Shown piece by piece: positions 1-6,667 of a stretch of DNA of 16,369 nt. The stretch is from an uncultured Oxalobacteraceae bacterium. Its GTDB lineage: Bacteria > Pseudomonadota > Gammaproteobacteria > Burkholderiales > Burkholderiaceae. Under the pieces are notes generated by a model. The model searched no databases. It was not told the DNA's origin and saw only the letters and a program-made list of their open reading frames with translations. Positions within the stretch are counted from its first letter, which is position 1. Every line of letters begins with the position of its first letter. The DNA is taken from positions 1-16,369 of the forward strand of contig CAMLDH010000049.1 in assembly GCA_946478765.1 (NCBI GenBank). The letters run 5' to 3'. Made by a program: the position numbers and the translations under genes.

Positions 1-1062
1 GCAGCGCCTACGGCGTCATCGAAGTCGAAGAATCCTGTTTCCGGTTGCGGCGACGACGCACTGCCCTTGTCGGGACCGCTGGCAGCGGCGTGCCACGAAG
101 CGGCAGCACAATACGAGGGCAACTATGCGTTGTGCATCCACTATGGAGGTCATGCCAGCAAAAAAGACCGTCTGCAAATGAGCCATGCCAAGGATATCGG
201 CTATGAACTGCAAAGCAGCCTGCTGGTCGATGCGCAAGATGGCAATCCGCTCTCGGTGGCGGCCCAAAATCTGGTGAGCGCGGTGGCGCTGGCACGCAAG
301 GCGCAGCCCAAGCGTGTGGACGCCGAGGGAAAGCGAGAAACACGTGTGGCGGGCGTTGCCTTGGCGGCGCGTCTGGCGGTCAGCAAAATCCTCAATGCAG
401 ACGGCGACCTGGTGGCGCAATGGTATTTGCTGAGCAACGTATCCGGGAACGTCGACGATGCGCAATTGGCGCTGCGGCATTGTTTCCGCCGGCAGATCGC
501 AACGTTCTTCAGGCTGATCAAGGGGGCGGGACATCAACTGGAGAGCTGGGAACAGGAAACGGCACGCGCCGCTTTCAAGCGCCTGTTGATTGCGACCCAG
601 GCGGGTGTGATGGCATGGCGCCTGATGTGGGCGCCTGGCGAGGATGGCCTTCGGACCAGGTTGTTCCTGGTGCGCTTGTCGTGGCGACAGATGAAGCGGG
701 CGCGCCCGGCGACCTTCCCGGTCCTGCTCGACGGGTTGTTCACCTTGTTGACGATGCTGGAGACGCTCGAACATTATTCACTTTCCGATCTAAAGGCGTT
801 TGCGCATGTTGCAAAAATCAGTTCAATCTTTGAGGACATTTGCTACTTGTGGAGATGCCGATGCGTCGGGAGGGTGGAGTCCATTTCATTATTATGGATT
901 TCGGATCGCCTGCGATCCACCTGCGAAACGGAAGTGGCTTGCAAGCCGCTACGCGCCCTGCAAGGGCACCTGCGCACCGATGCGTCACCGAACGTTTCGG
1001 TGCGCGGAGCGCATCCTACATTGATTCGCAAAATGCTCTATAGAGCGCACCATCAACTGTGA
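1..1062 (+). pseudogene. Decayed IS4-family transposase, 5' end outside window
   Basis: The frame is open from the left edge, and the part up to about position 835 reads like the C-terminal two thirds of an IS4-group DDE transposase. Recognisable blocks are 'SKKDRLQMSHAKDIGYELQS', 'AAQNLV', 'QWYLLSNV', 'LIKGAGHQLESWEQE' and 'LETLEHYSLSDLKAFAH'. The family signature Y-x2-R-x3-E-x6-K appears as H-CF-R-RQI-A-TFFRLI-K. The tyrosine has become histidine (codon 478-480) and the catalytic glutamate alanine (GCA at 499-501). The 'HDWS' block that normally precedes the N-Y/G-H segment also seems to be deleted near 141/142, removing the first aspartate. Beyond about 835 the reading frame is not recognisable and is probably readthrough into flanking sequence. 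It is the only gene-like remnant on the plus strand. The family assignment is from memory of homologues, and I infer that the protein is inactive. Confidence 0.75.
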
Positions 1063-1221
1063 ACCCGGCCGGTATTTCCGTGTAGGAGCGGACAATCGTT
1101 GCAGAGCGTATTTGCGCTGGGCGGCAATCCGCTTGTAAGGTGTAGACGCACGAATTCACGCGATATATCGCCTGTCCGCGGAATGGCATTGGCTCGCAAG
1201 CCAATGCGCGCCATGCAAGGG
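903..1221. repeat. REP-like palindromic repeat cluster
   Basis: Between the transposase remnant and the 3' end of motB lies a cluster of short palindromes. They include GGATCG-CCTG-CGATCC (903-918), CACCGAA-CGT-TTCGGTG (986-1002), GCGG-CAAT-CCGC (1121-1132) and a 9-bp stem with a 4-nt loop at 1186-1207 (GCATTGGCT/AGCCAATGC). Two 32-bp direct copies, at 935-966 and 1190-1221, match at about 27 positions and share TGGCTYGCAAGCC and TGCAAGGG. This arrangement resembles extragenic palindromic (REP-like) elements that accumulate in gene-poor gaps. The gap 1063-1338 holds nothing else that I recognise. No T-tract follows the hairpins, so they are not convincing terminators for motB. Confidence 0.5.
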
Positions 1222-1338
1222 CAAACCGTTCAGCAGACATGCAGCAGACTACACGAAGCCTCGCGACCAGCCCTGATATTGCAGACATCTTGTCGCGGGC
1301 ATGGCCTGTGCTGAAACGCTTTAGCTTGGGCTCGGCGA

Positions 1339-2277
1339 TCAGGGTTTGGCAGCGGGCGCTTTCGCTGCTGGCGCAACAGCCGTCGATGCGGGCGAGGCAA
1401 GTTCGCGTAACTGGCGTGACGCACCGGGCCGGTTATCCAGATTGGCCCCCGCGTGTCTGGCGTTCTCATCTTCGATTTCCGCCTGCGACTGGCGATTAAG
1501 CACGATAATACTGATCCGGCGATTGATCGGATCGAACGGATCGTTCTTATTCAGATTCATGCTCGATGAGACGCCTATTACCCGCAGCACTTTCTTTTCC
1601 GACATGCCGCCGGCGATCAACTCCCGCCGCGATGCATTCGCGCGATCGGCCGACAATTCCCAATTGCTGTAGGATTTTTCACCCTTCACATACTGCGTCG
1701 CGTCGGTATGGCCGGACAAGGTAATTTTGTTGTTCAGGTCATTCAGCACCGGACCGATCTCGCGCAAGATGACGCTCATGTACGGCTCCACCCTGGCACT
1801 GGAAAGATCGAACATCGGTCGATTCTTGCTGTCGACGATCTGGATGCGCAATCCCTCACTGGTAATGTCGATCAGCAATTGCGGACGGAACTGCTTAAGA
1901 ACAGGATTGTCATTAATGATTTGATCGAGGTGCTTCTTCAGTACCTCCAGACGCTCGGCGTCTTCTGCATCGTTGTTGGAATGGTTGACTTCACCATCCA
2001 GCCGGTTAATAGGATCGGCGCCGCCGCCAGGAATCGCACTGGTGCTGAGGCTGCTTTTTTCACCACCGGTAAGCACCACCTTGAGCGGCATTTTAAAATA
2101 GTCGGCGATCCCCGCCTTTTGCTTCGGTGTCGAAATCGCCAACAGCCACAACACCAGGAAGAGCGCCATCATTGCCGTCATGAAGTCGGCATAGGCGATT
2201 TTCCAGCTGCCGCCATGCGACCCATGTCTGGGCGATACAACACGTTTGATGACAGTCAGGTTTTTATGTTTGCTCAT
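1339..2277 (-). CDS. motB: Flagellar motor stator protein MotB
   Basis: MotB anchors the proton-driven stator to peptidoglycan and forms the ion channel with MotA in the inner membrane. The 312-residue protein has a short basic N-terminus and one membrane segment at about 27-48 (KIAYADFMTAMMALFLVLWL). Asp31 there is the expected proton-carrying aspartate. A plug/linker region follows, then an OmpA-like peptidoglycan-binding domain at about 135-262, with SGHTD (188-192), ELSADRA (207-213) and NRRISI (252-257). The C-terminal tail (about 295-312) is Ala/Pro-rich. The ATG start gives the usual MotB N-terminus. The gene lies 27 bp downstream of motA and appears to be the last gene of flhDC-motAB. 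No chemotaxis gene follows inside the window. Confidence 0.96.
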   Translation of the reverse strand: MSKHKNLTVIKRVVSPRHGSHGGSWKIAYADFMTAMMALFLVLWLLAISTPKQKAGIADYFKMPLKVVLTGGEKSSLSTSAIPGGGADPINRLDGEVNHSNNDAEDAERLEVLKKHLDQIINDNPVLKQFRPQLLIDITSEGLRIQIVDSKNRPMFDLSSARVEPYMSVILREIGPVLNDLNNKITLSGHTDATQYVKGEKSYSNWELSADRANASRRELIAGGMSEKKVLRVIGVSSSMNLNKNDPFDPINRRISIIVLNRQSQAEIEDENARHAGANLDNRPGASRQLRELASPASTAVAPAAKAPAAKP

Positions 2278-2304
2278 TACGTCTCCGCCACGAACCGGCG
2301 CTTA

Positions 2305-3165
2305 TCAACGCTTCTTGACTTCACGTACATGCTCGTCCAGTTCAGTGAACGACGGACGCTCGGTTGAATACAGCACCTTGCGCCCAAATTCCACCGCCAC
2401 TTGCGGCGCATAACCGTTCAGATTCGCCAGCAAGGTCACCTTGATGCACTGATACAATTTGGTTGATTCGGCCACCTGCTGCTCGATCAGCGTTGCCATA
2501 GGCAGCACAAAACCGTATGCCAGCAAGACCCCGAGGAAAGTGCCGACCATGGCATGCGCAATCAAAGCGCCCATTTCCGCCGGAGGCAAATCGGCCGAGC
2601 CCAGTGCATGCACCACCCCCATCACCGCCCCCACAATTCCCAATGCCGGCAAGGCATCACCGACCTTGGTCAAACTGTGCGACGGCACTTCGGCCTCATG
2701 CCGGTAGGTTTCGATTTCGTGATCCATCAGTGATTCGATTTCGAACGCATTCATGTTGCCGCTGACGATCAGGCGCAGATAGTCGGTCAGGAACTCAATC
2801 ACACTGGGATCGCTCAGGATCATCGGGTATTGCGCAAATACCGGGCTGTTGACCGGATCGTCGATGTCGGTCTCCAGCGCCAGCATGCCGTCCTTGCGCC
2901 CCTTCGCCAGCAACACATACAGCAGCGCCATCAATTCCATGTATAGCGCCCGGTTGTATTTCGAGCTGCGAAACAATCGAGGCAGCTCTTTGAGAGTGGC
3001 ACGGATCGCCTTGCCATTATTGCCGGCCAAAAATGCGCCCACGCCGGCGCCGGCAATGATCATGAATTCAAATGGCTGATATAACGCGCCGAAGTGGCCT
3101 CCCATCAGTGCATAACCGCCCAACACCGCTACCAACACGACCGCATAACCGACTAAAACTAGCAC
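2305..3165 (-). CDS. motA: Flagellar motor stator protein MotA (GTG start)
   Basis: MotA is the multi-span inner-membrane stator subunit whose cytoplasmic loop works against FliG. I chose the GTG at 3165 because the MotA hydrophobic start (VLVLVGYAVV) begins there. An AAGGGGAG ribosome site lies 6 nt upstream. With this start, the functional residues fall on the E. coli positions: Arg90 and Glu98 in the cytoplasmic loop, Pro173 in ALPALGIVGA and Pro222 in GFVLPMA. The product is 286 residues, close to the family norm. The open frame continues 45 codons upstream to 3300, but that extension looks nothing like MotA. Membrane segments lie at about 1-20, 31-50, 170-190 and 201-222. The gene is co-transcribed with flhDC and motB by position. 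Confidence 0.95.
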   Translation of the reverse strand: MLVLVGYAVVLVAVLGGYALMGGHFGALYQPFEFMIIAGAGVGAFLAGNNGKAIRATLKELPRLFRSSKYNRALYMELMALLYVLLAKGRKDGMLALETDIDDPVNSPVFAQYPMILSDPSVIEFLTDYLRLIVSGNMNAFEIESLMDHEIETYRHEAEVPSHSLTKVGDALPALGIVGAVMGVVHALGSADLPPAEMGALIAHAMVGTFLGVLLAYGFVLPMATLIEQQVAESTKLYQCIKVTLLANLNGYAPQVAVEFGRKVLYSTERPSFTELDEHVREVKKR

Positions 3166-3179
3166 TATCCGCTCCCCTT
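3163..3179 (-). promoter_or_regulatory. motA ribosome binding site and GTG start
   Basis: On the minus strand AAGGGGAG (3179-3172) is followed by a 6-nt spacer and GTG (3165-3163). This strong Shine-Dalgarno match decides the start of motA over the upstream ATG at 3300, which immediately follows the flhC stop. Confidence 0.75.
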
Positions 3180-3300
3180 GAAAAAACTCTTGTACGCAAA
3201 ATTCGGACTGCTGTACCGCGTCCTCGTTCAGTCGATATTTTCCCTGGTGATCCGCGCTACCGCTTTGGCAATAAGGCGGTAGTGCCGCTTGCGCCCGCAT

Positions 3301-3867
3301 TCATGCCTGCGTTCCACCCGTGGCGCCATCAAGCGCATCACTGTCTGGCGTCATCTTGCGCGTCTTGCCAGCGCGCGATGGCGGCCGGCACAGCACGCAG
3401 ACAAAATCGCTCTGCGGATCGTGCGCATGCGCGACAAAATGACCTTTGCAACGTGTACAGGTACTTAGCTGAAGCATGCCCGTGTCGAAGAACCGTGTCA
3501 ACGTCCAGGCACGTGTGAAATCGAGAACCGGCTCGCTCCCCTGTTGCTCTGCCTGTTCAAGATAGAGCCGATAACTCTTGATGACAGCGACGATCGGCTT
3601 GCATTCGCCGTGGGTCACCATGAACCGATAGATGTTGTAGAACATTGACGAATGGATGTTGGACATCCAAGTACGGAACCAGTCCGTCGAGAACGGCAGC
3701 AGTCCCTTGGGCGGCGAGATGCCCTTGATTTCCTTGTAGAGCTTGATCAGCCGATCCCGGCTCAAACCGGTTTGCGCCTCCAGAAACTGCAGGCGCGCGC
3801 CCAGCTTGATCAAGTCTATCGCCAACTGGATTTCCTGCGCTTCCAGAATCACGCTTTTGCTAGCCAT
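3301..3867 (-). CDS. flhC: Flagellar master transcriptional activator FlhC
   Basis: FlhC forms the FlhD4C2 complex that activates class II flagellar promoters. From the ATG at 3867 the protein has 188 residues and begins MASKSVILEAQEIQLAIDLI, the usual FlhC opening. The four zinc-binding cysteines fall at 137, 140, 157 and 160 (CTRC and CVLC), exactly the E. coli numbering. The conserved block SPPKGLLPFSTDWF is at about 51-64. A GTG two codons upstream (3873) is possible, but AGGTGTCC lies just before the ATG and the family start favours the ATG. The C-terminal 25 residues, after the zinc site, are polar and low in conservation. The gene lies 57 bp after flhD and ends 135 bp before the motA GTG. 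Confidence 0.96.
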   Translation of the reverse strand: MASKSVILEAQEIQLAIDLIKLGARLQFLEAQTGLSRDRLIKLYKEIKGISPPKGLLPFSTDWFRTWMSNIHSSMFYNIYRFMVTHGECKPIVAVIKSYRLYLEQAEQQGSEPVLDFTRAWTLTRFFDTGMLQLSTCTRCKGHFVAHAHDPQSDFVCVLCRPPSRAGKTRKMTPDSDALDGATGGTQA

Positions 3868-3924
3868 GGACACCTGACATGCGAATGATGGAAAGAATGT
3901 TCGGCACGCGGCCGATGCGGCCCA

Positions 3925-4242
3925 TTAGCGCACTCCCTCGACCTGCTGCCCTGCCAGCAAAATCGCCGCATGCGCCTGTTGTAATGCGTGGTCCTTGCCG
4001 TCGTGCGTCAGTGAAGAGAGGATGGTGTGGTCGTCAAACCGGAAACGGCATAACAGAGAAGTGGATGCGGCCAGCTTTACGATTTGCGGAAGCGACAGAT
4101 TCAATAACAAGTCCGACAGTTCGCGGCTCAATCCCAAGCGAAACATCGCCGTCGCACTATCCTCTCTCAACAGACGCTGTGCCAACAACAAATAAGACAA
4201 GTTGATTTCCCTGATCTCATTGGCAACTCCATTCTCATCCAT
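3925..4242 (-). CDS. flhD: Flagellar master transcriptional regulator FlhD
   Basis: FlhD is the partner of FlhC in the master activator of flagellar transcription. The 105-residue product starting at the ATG at 4242 ([20 protein letters not shown]) contains the family blocks [28 protein letters not shown] and CRFRFDDH. I preferred this start to the one 15 codons upstream for two reasons. The sequence GGGAGAAAAC precedes it, and FlhD proteins begin only about 10 residues before the INLSYL block. It is the first gene of flhD-flhC-motA-motB. The upstream region 4243-4519 carries a perfect palindrome that could be an operator. Confidence 0.94.
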   Translation of the reverse strand: MDENGVANEIREINLSYLLLAQRLLREDSATAMFRLGLSRELSDLLLNLSLPQIVKLAASTSLLCRFRFDDHTILSSLTHDGKDHALQQAHAAILLAGQQVEGVR

Positions 4243-4329
4243 GTTTTCTCCCGATCTTAAAGCGACTTGCGATTTCTTATTGGTCATACATCAGGATTTT
4301 GGCTACGCTATTGGAGACTGAATTATGTG

Positions 4330-4349
4330 TTATTTCCAATTGGAAATAA
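4330..4349. promoter_or_regulatory. Perfect 20-bp palindrome upstream of flhDC (candidate operator)
   Basis: TTATTTCCAATTGGAAATAA is an exact 10+10 inverted repeat. It lies 88 bp upstream of the chosen flhD start, in an AT-rich stretch. A related partial copy, TTGGAATTATTCC, follows directly at 4351-4363. Perfect palindromes of this length in a promoter region usually bind a dimeric regulator. A weak -35/-10-like arrangement (TTATTT, 16 nt, CATAAT) read on the minus strand would overlap the palindrome. The regulator is unknown. The adjacent NarL-type response regulator is one candidate. Confidence 0.5.
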
Positions 4350-4382
4350 GTTGGAATTATTCCCTATATTAACGAAGCATTC

Positions 4383-4401
4383 GTCTTATTGTTTATAAGA
4401 C
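4383..4401. repeat. Inverted repeat GTCTTAT-TGTTT-ATAAGAC
   Basis: A perfect 7-bp stem with a 5-nt loop lies about 35 bp upstream of the 20-bp palindrome in the flhDC leader region. It could be a second protein site or a hairpin in a longer transcript. No T-tract follows on either strand. Confidence 0.4.
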
Positions 4402-4449
4402 TTGTTCCTATAGACATCGCGCTCTATGAACCTATCAGGCAGTTATCGC

Positions 4450-4493
4450 CCCCCAGCATGACGGGCTTCATGAGACAGGTGAAATCATGGGGG
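4450..4493. repeat. GC-rich imperfect hairpin downstream of the response regulator
   Basis: CCCCC (4450-4454) pairs with GGGGG (4489-4493), and ATGA (4459-4462) pairs with TCAT (4485-4488), with a small bulge. It begins 26 bp past the response-regulator stop, so it may act in 3'-end formation. It lacks a run of T on the minus strand, so it is not a classical intrinsic terminator. The rest of 4243-4519 holds no coding sequence that I can support. Confidence 0.3.
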
Positions 4494-4519
4494 AGGCAAA
4501 GCCGCAACTGAAAATAGGA

Positions 4520-5173
4520 TCATTCGATCAAGCCATGCTTGATGGCGTAATACGCCAACTGGGCGTTGGTGCGCACCCCTATTTTCTCGAATGCTCGTGA
4601 CCGGTAGACGCTCACCGTTTTGGGACTGATTGACAGATTTTGTGCTATCTCGGTACGTGTCTTACCGGCCGCAATCATCCGCACCGTCTGAAATTCGCGA
4701 TCTGTCAACTGCTCATGCAGCATTAGTTCATCTTCTTCGATGACATGATTGGCAAGGGATTCCGCGACGCCTTCCGTTATGTATTTACTACCGCGCGCTA
4801 CCGCATGAATCGCTTCAACCAGCTCATCCGGCGCTGCATCCTTGGTCAAATAACAGGCTGCCCCGGCCTTCAGCGCGCGCACCGCAAATTGCTCCGGGCC
4901 ATGTCCACTGAGGATGATGATCTTCAGCGTTGGTTCGCGCTTTTTCAGCAGATGCAGAATTTCGATACCGTCCTTGCCTTGCATTGAAATATCCAGTAGC
5001 AACACATCGCATGGATACTGGCGCAGCACTTGGATGATATCGCTATAACTGGAGGCTTCGCCCACTACCTTGGTACCGGGACTGGCGGTAAGAATATGCC
5101 ACAACCCACGGCGGACAAGCCGGTGATCATCGGCGATCAATACCCGAATGGGTGTTGGCTGTGGAACTTTCAT
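4520..5173 (-). CDS. NarL/FixJ-family response regulator (orphan)
   Basis: This is a two-component DNA-binding regulator of 217 residues. The receiver domain (about 9-125) has the acidic pair Asp15-Asp16, phospho-acceptor Asp61 in LLLDISM, Ser89 and Lys111 in YLTKD. The LuxR-type helix-turn-helix (about 153-213) reads LTDREFQTVRMIAAGKTRTE followed by IAQNLSISPKTVSVYRSRAF. The ATG start gives a normal receiver N-terminus, and AGAGG lies 9 nt upstream. No histidine kinase is present in the window. It sits between ycgR and flhD, all in one direction, with 277 bp to flhD. It may therefore act on the flhDC promoter, but that is inferred only from position. The 193-bp gap upstream (5174-5366) holds two TTCGAA motifs 8 bp apart (5201-5214) and no gene. 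Confidence 0.9.
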   Translation of the reverse strand: MKVPQPTPIRVLIADDHRLVRRGLWHILTASPGTKVVGEASSYSDIIQVLRQYPCDVLLLDISMQGKDGIEILHLLKKREPTLKIIILSGHGPEQFAVRALKAGAACYLTKDAAPDELVEAIHAVARGSKYITEGVAESLANHVIEEDELMLHEQLTDREFQTVRMIAAGKTRTEIAQNLSISPKTVSVYRSRAFEKIGVRTNAQLAYYAIKHGLIE

Positions 5174-5366
5174 TTCAGAGAACCTCTATTAATTCACGGA
5201 TTCGAACTTTCGAAATACGACATCAATCAAATCGCCAACATGTTTTTTGAAAGTCAGGAATATGAATAGAAGTTTCCTTTATTATTTTTATGCTTATTCA
5301 GTTGGTCCCTGTGGGCTGAAAACAGAATCCTGAGTACCGATGATCTATCGATAAAGTCCGTTCCAT

Positions 5367-6155
5367 TTAATTCTTGCCGTCCCTGCGTGCCAGTTCGAGA
5401 TACGTAATCAGCCGCTGCAGATCCCGCTCCTTCGCCCTCGGCAAACTCAGAAAACGGCAACCGATATGGTAGATCGTGTTACTGGTACTCTGGCTACTAC
5501 GCAGGAAAGTGACCATCAGATCCGACGTGACCGTACCTTCCTTGCGAAAATCGAGTGTTGCGCCGGTCAGCACGGTTCCGATCTGCAGATATTCGCCCAG
5601 ACTCTGATCCTTGGAACGCAGACCTACGCCATTCATCGACAAATCGGCGATATCGAGGCGCACCTCGCGCTTGGTCGGCAGCTTCGCGGTGCAGCGGTAC
5701 GGATCCGCGATCGGCGTATCGACCCGAAAAAAGCCGCGGCGCTGCATGCGATACAAACTTTCCGGGAACGACGAGCGAAATGCAGGCAATCCGTCGAACA
5801 CGCTCTGTTCCGGACGACCGCAAACGAACTGTATGCGGACGCCTTCCTGCGTAGCAGAAAAGCAGTTCTCGCTCGACTGCAGCAACAGGTGACTTTGCGT
5901 CTGACTGGAGCCCCAGTCATAAAAAAACAGGTGCTGTTCCAGATCGACATTCAACACTCGTGTGATGATAAAGTCCGGGCTGTTACTGCGCGCTACGGTG
6001 AGAAAATCCTTGCGGTTCATTAGGTGCCGCAACACGCCGCCGATTTCCTTGGGGTGTGTGACGCGAAAATCAGCGAGTGCGGCAAAATCCTTACTCTCCG
6101 TCGGTTGTTCTGCCATGTCCGCCGCGGGCAGCTTCGGTGGATTCGTATCATCCAT
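5367..6155 (-). CDS. ycgR: Flagellar brake protein YcgR (PilZ, c-di-GMP binding)
   Basis: YcgR binds cyclic di-GMP and slows the flagellar motor by interacting with the stator/rotor interface. The protein has an N-terminal YcgR domain (about 35-130) and a C-terminal PilZ domain (about 137-255). Both PilZ ligand motifs are visible: RxxxR as RGFFR (from residue 140 or 141 depending on start), and D/NxSxxG as DLSMNG. The length (262 residues) is normal for the family. I take the ATG at 6155. A GTG directly before it (6158) is also possible, and no strong ribosome site separates the two. It is flanked by flagellar genes on both sides, which fits a motor-control role. The 114 bp upstream carry no recognisable sigma-28 promoter. 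Confidence 0.92.
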   Translation of the reverse strand: MDDTNPPKLPAADMAEQPTESKDFAALADFRVTHPKEIGGVLRHLMNRKDFLTVARSNSPDFIITRVLNVDLEQHLFFYDWGSSQTQSHLLLQSSENCFSATQEGVRIQFVCGRPEQSVFDGLPAFRSSFPESLYRMQRRGFFRVDTPIADPYRCTAKLPTKREVRLDIADLSMNGVGLRSKDQSLGEYLQIGTVLTGATLDFRKEGTVTSDLMVTFLRSSQSTSNTIYHIGCRFLSLPRAKERDLQRLITYLELARRDGKN

Positions 6156-6269
6156 CACTTAAATTCCATTGTGGATCGTATTTCAAAAAACGGCGCGACA
6201 ACAGCAATCTATGCACACCATCACTCCCTTGTAGCAGAACAACAGTCAGCATCTCGGTCCGCCCTGCTC

Positions 6270-6581
6270 TCAGGGCTTCATTCCTTCCTTGTCCAATAGC
6301 TGCGACTGCCCTGCCGTTTTGGCTTCGAGATGATACAACCACGCCAGTAATTCCGCTACCGCAACATAGAGCTGCGGAGGGATCTGCTCATCCAGATCGA
6401 CATGCATCAGCAGATTCACCAGATCCGGCGACTCATGCACATACAGGCCGTTTTCGCGTGCACGGCGCACGATCGATTCGGCGACGACGCCATATCCCTT
6501 TGCCACGACAATCGGTGCTTTGTCTTTGGCTGCGTAGGACAGCGCCACCGCACTCTGGCGGTCTGGTCGCGGCTTTTCCAT
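6270..6581 (-). CDS. FlhB-like cytoplasmic-domain protein (FhlB type)
   Basis: This short protein (103 residues from the ATG at 6581) resembles only the C-terminal cytoplasmic domain of the export-gate protein FlhB. It has AVALSYAAKDKAPIVVAKGY (11-30), then SIVRRARENGLYVHESPDL and a C-terminal helix. FlhB itself carries an autocleaved NPTH motif just before this block. Here the equivalent place reads RPDRQSAVAL, so self-cleavage is not expected. There are no membrane segments. GGAG lies 5 nt before the ATG. A TTG at 6659 would add 26 residues without family resemblance. It follows fliK by 86 bp. A role in flagellar export switching or substrate specificity is inferred from homology and context. 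Confidence 0.85.
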   Translation of the reverse strand: MEKPRPDRQSAVALSYAAKDKAPIVVAKGYGVVAESIVRRARENGLYVHESPDLVNLLMHVDLDEQIPPQLYVAVAELLAWLYHLEAKTAGQSQLLDKEGMKP

Positions 6582-6667
6582 CAATGCTCCGTCAATTTTT
6601 TTCACGCTGTGCAGATCGGCGCGAACGCCATCAGGCCGAATCGTTGCATGCTGCACCAACTGCCACG

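Noticed and set aside
16..774. 252-codon minus-strand frame opposite the transposase remnant
   Set aside because: The plus frame shows clear transposase blocks, while the minus frame is Arg/Gln/His-rich without family resemblance.
1708..2367. 219-codon plus-strand frame opposite motB
   Set aside because: It is antisense to the conserved OmpA-like and membrane regions of MotB, with no recognisable domain. It is a shadow.
3166..3300. 45-codon N-terminal extension of motA from the ATG right after flhC
   Set aside because: It has no MotA similarity. The GTG at 3165 has a strong ribosome site and restores E. coli residue numbering.
4243..4287. 15-codon upstream extension of flhD
   Set aside because: FlhD proteins start about 10 residues before INLSYL, and a good ribosome site precedes the ATG at 4242.
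6261..6276. Hairpin GCCCTG-CTCT-CAGGGC at the stop of the FlhB-like gene
   Set aside because: The stem is short and has no T-tract on the minus strand, so it is not supported as a terminator.
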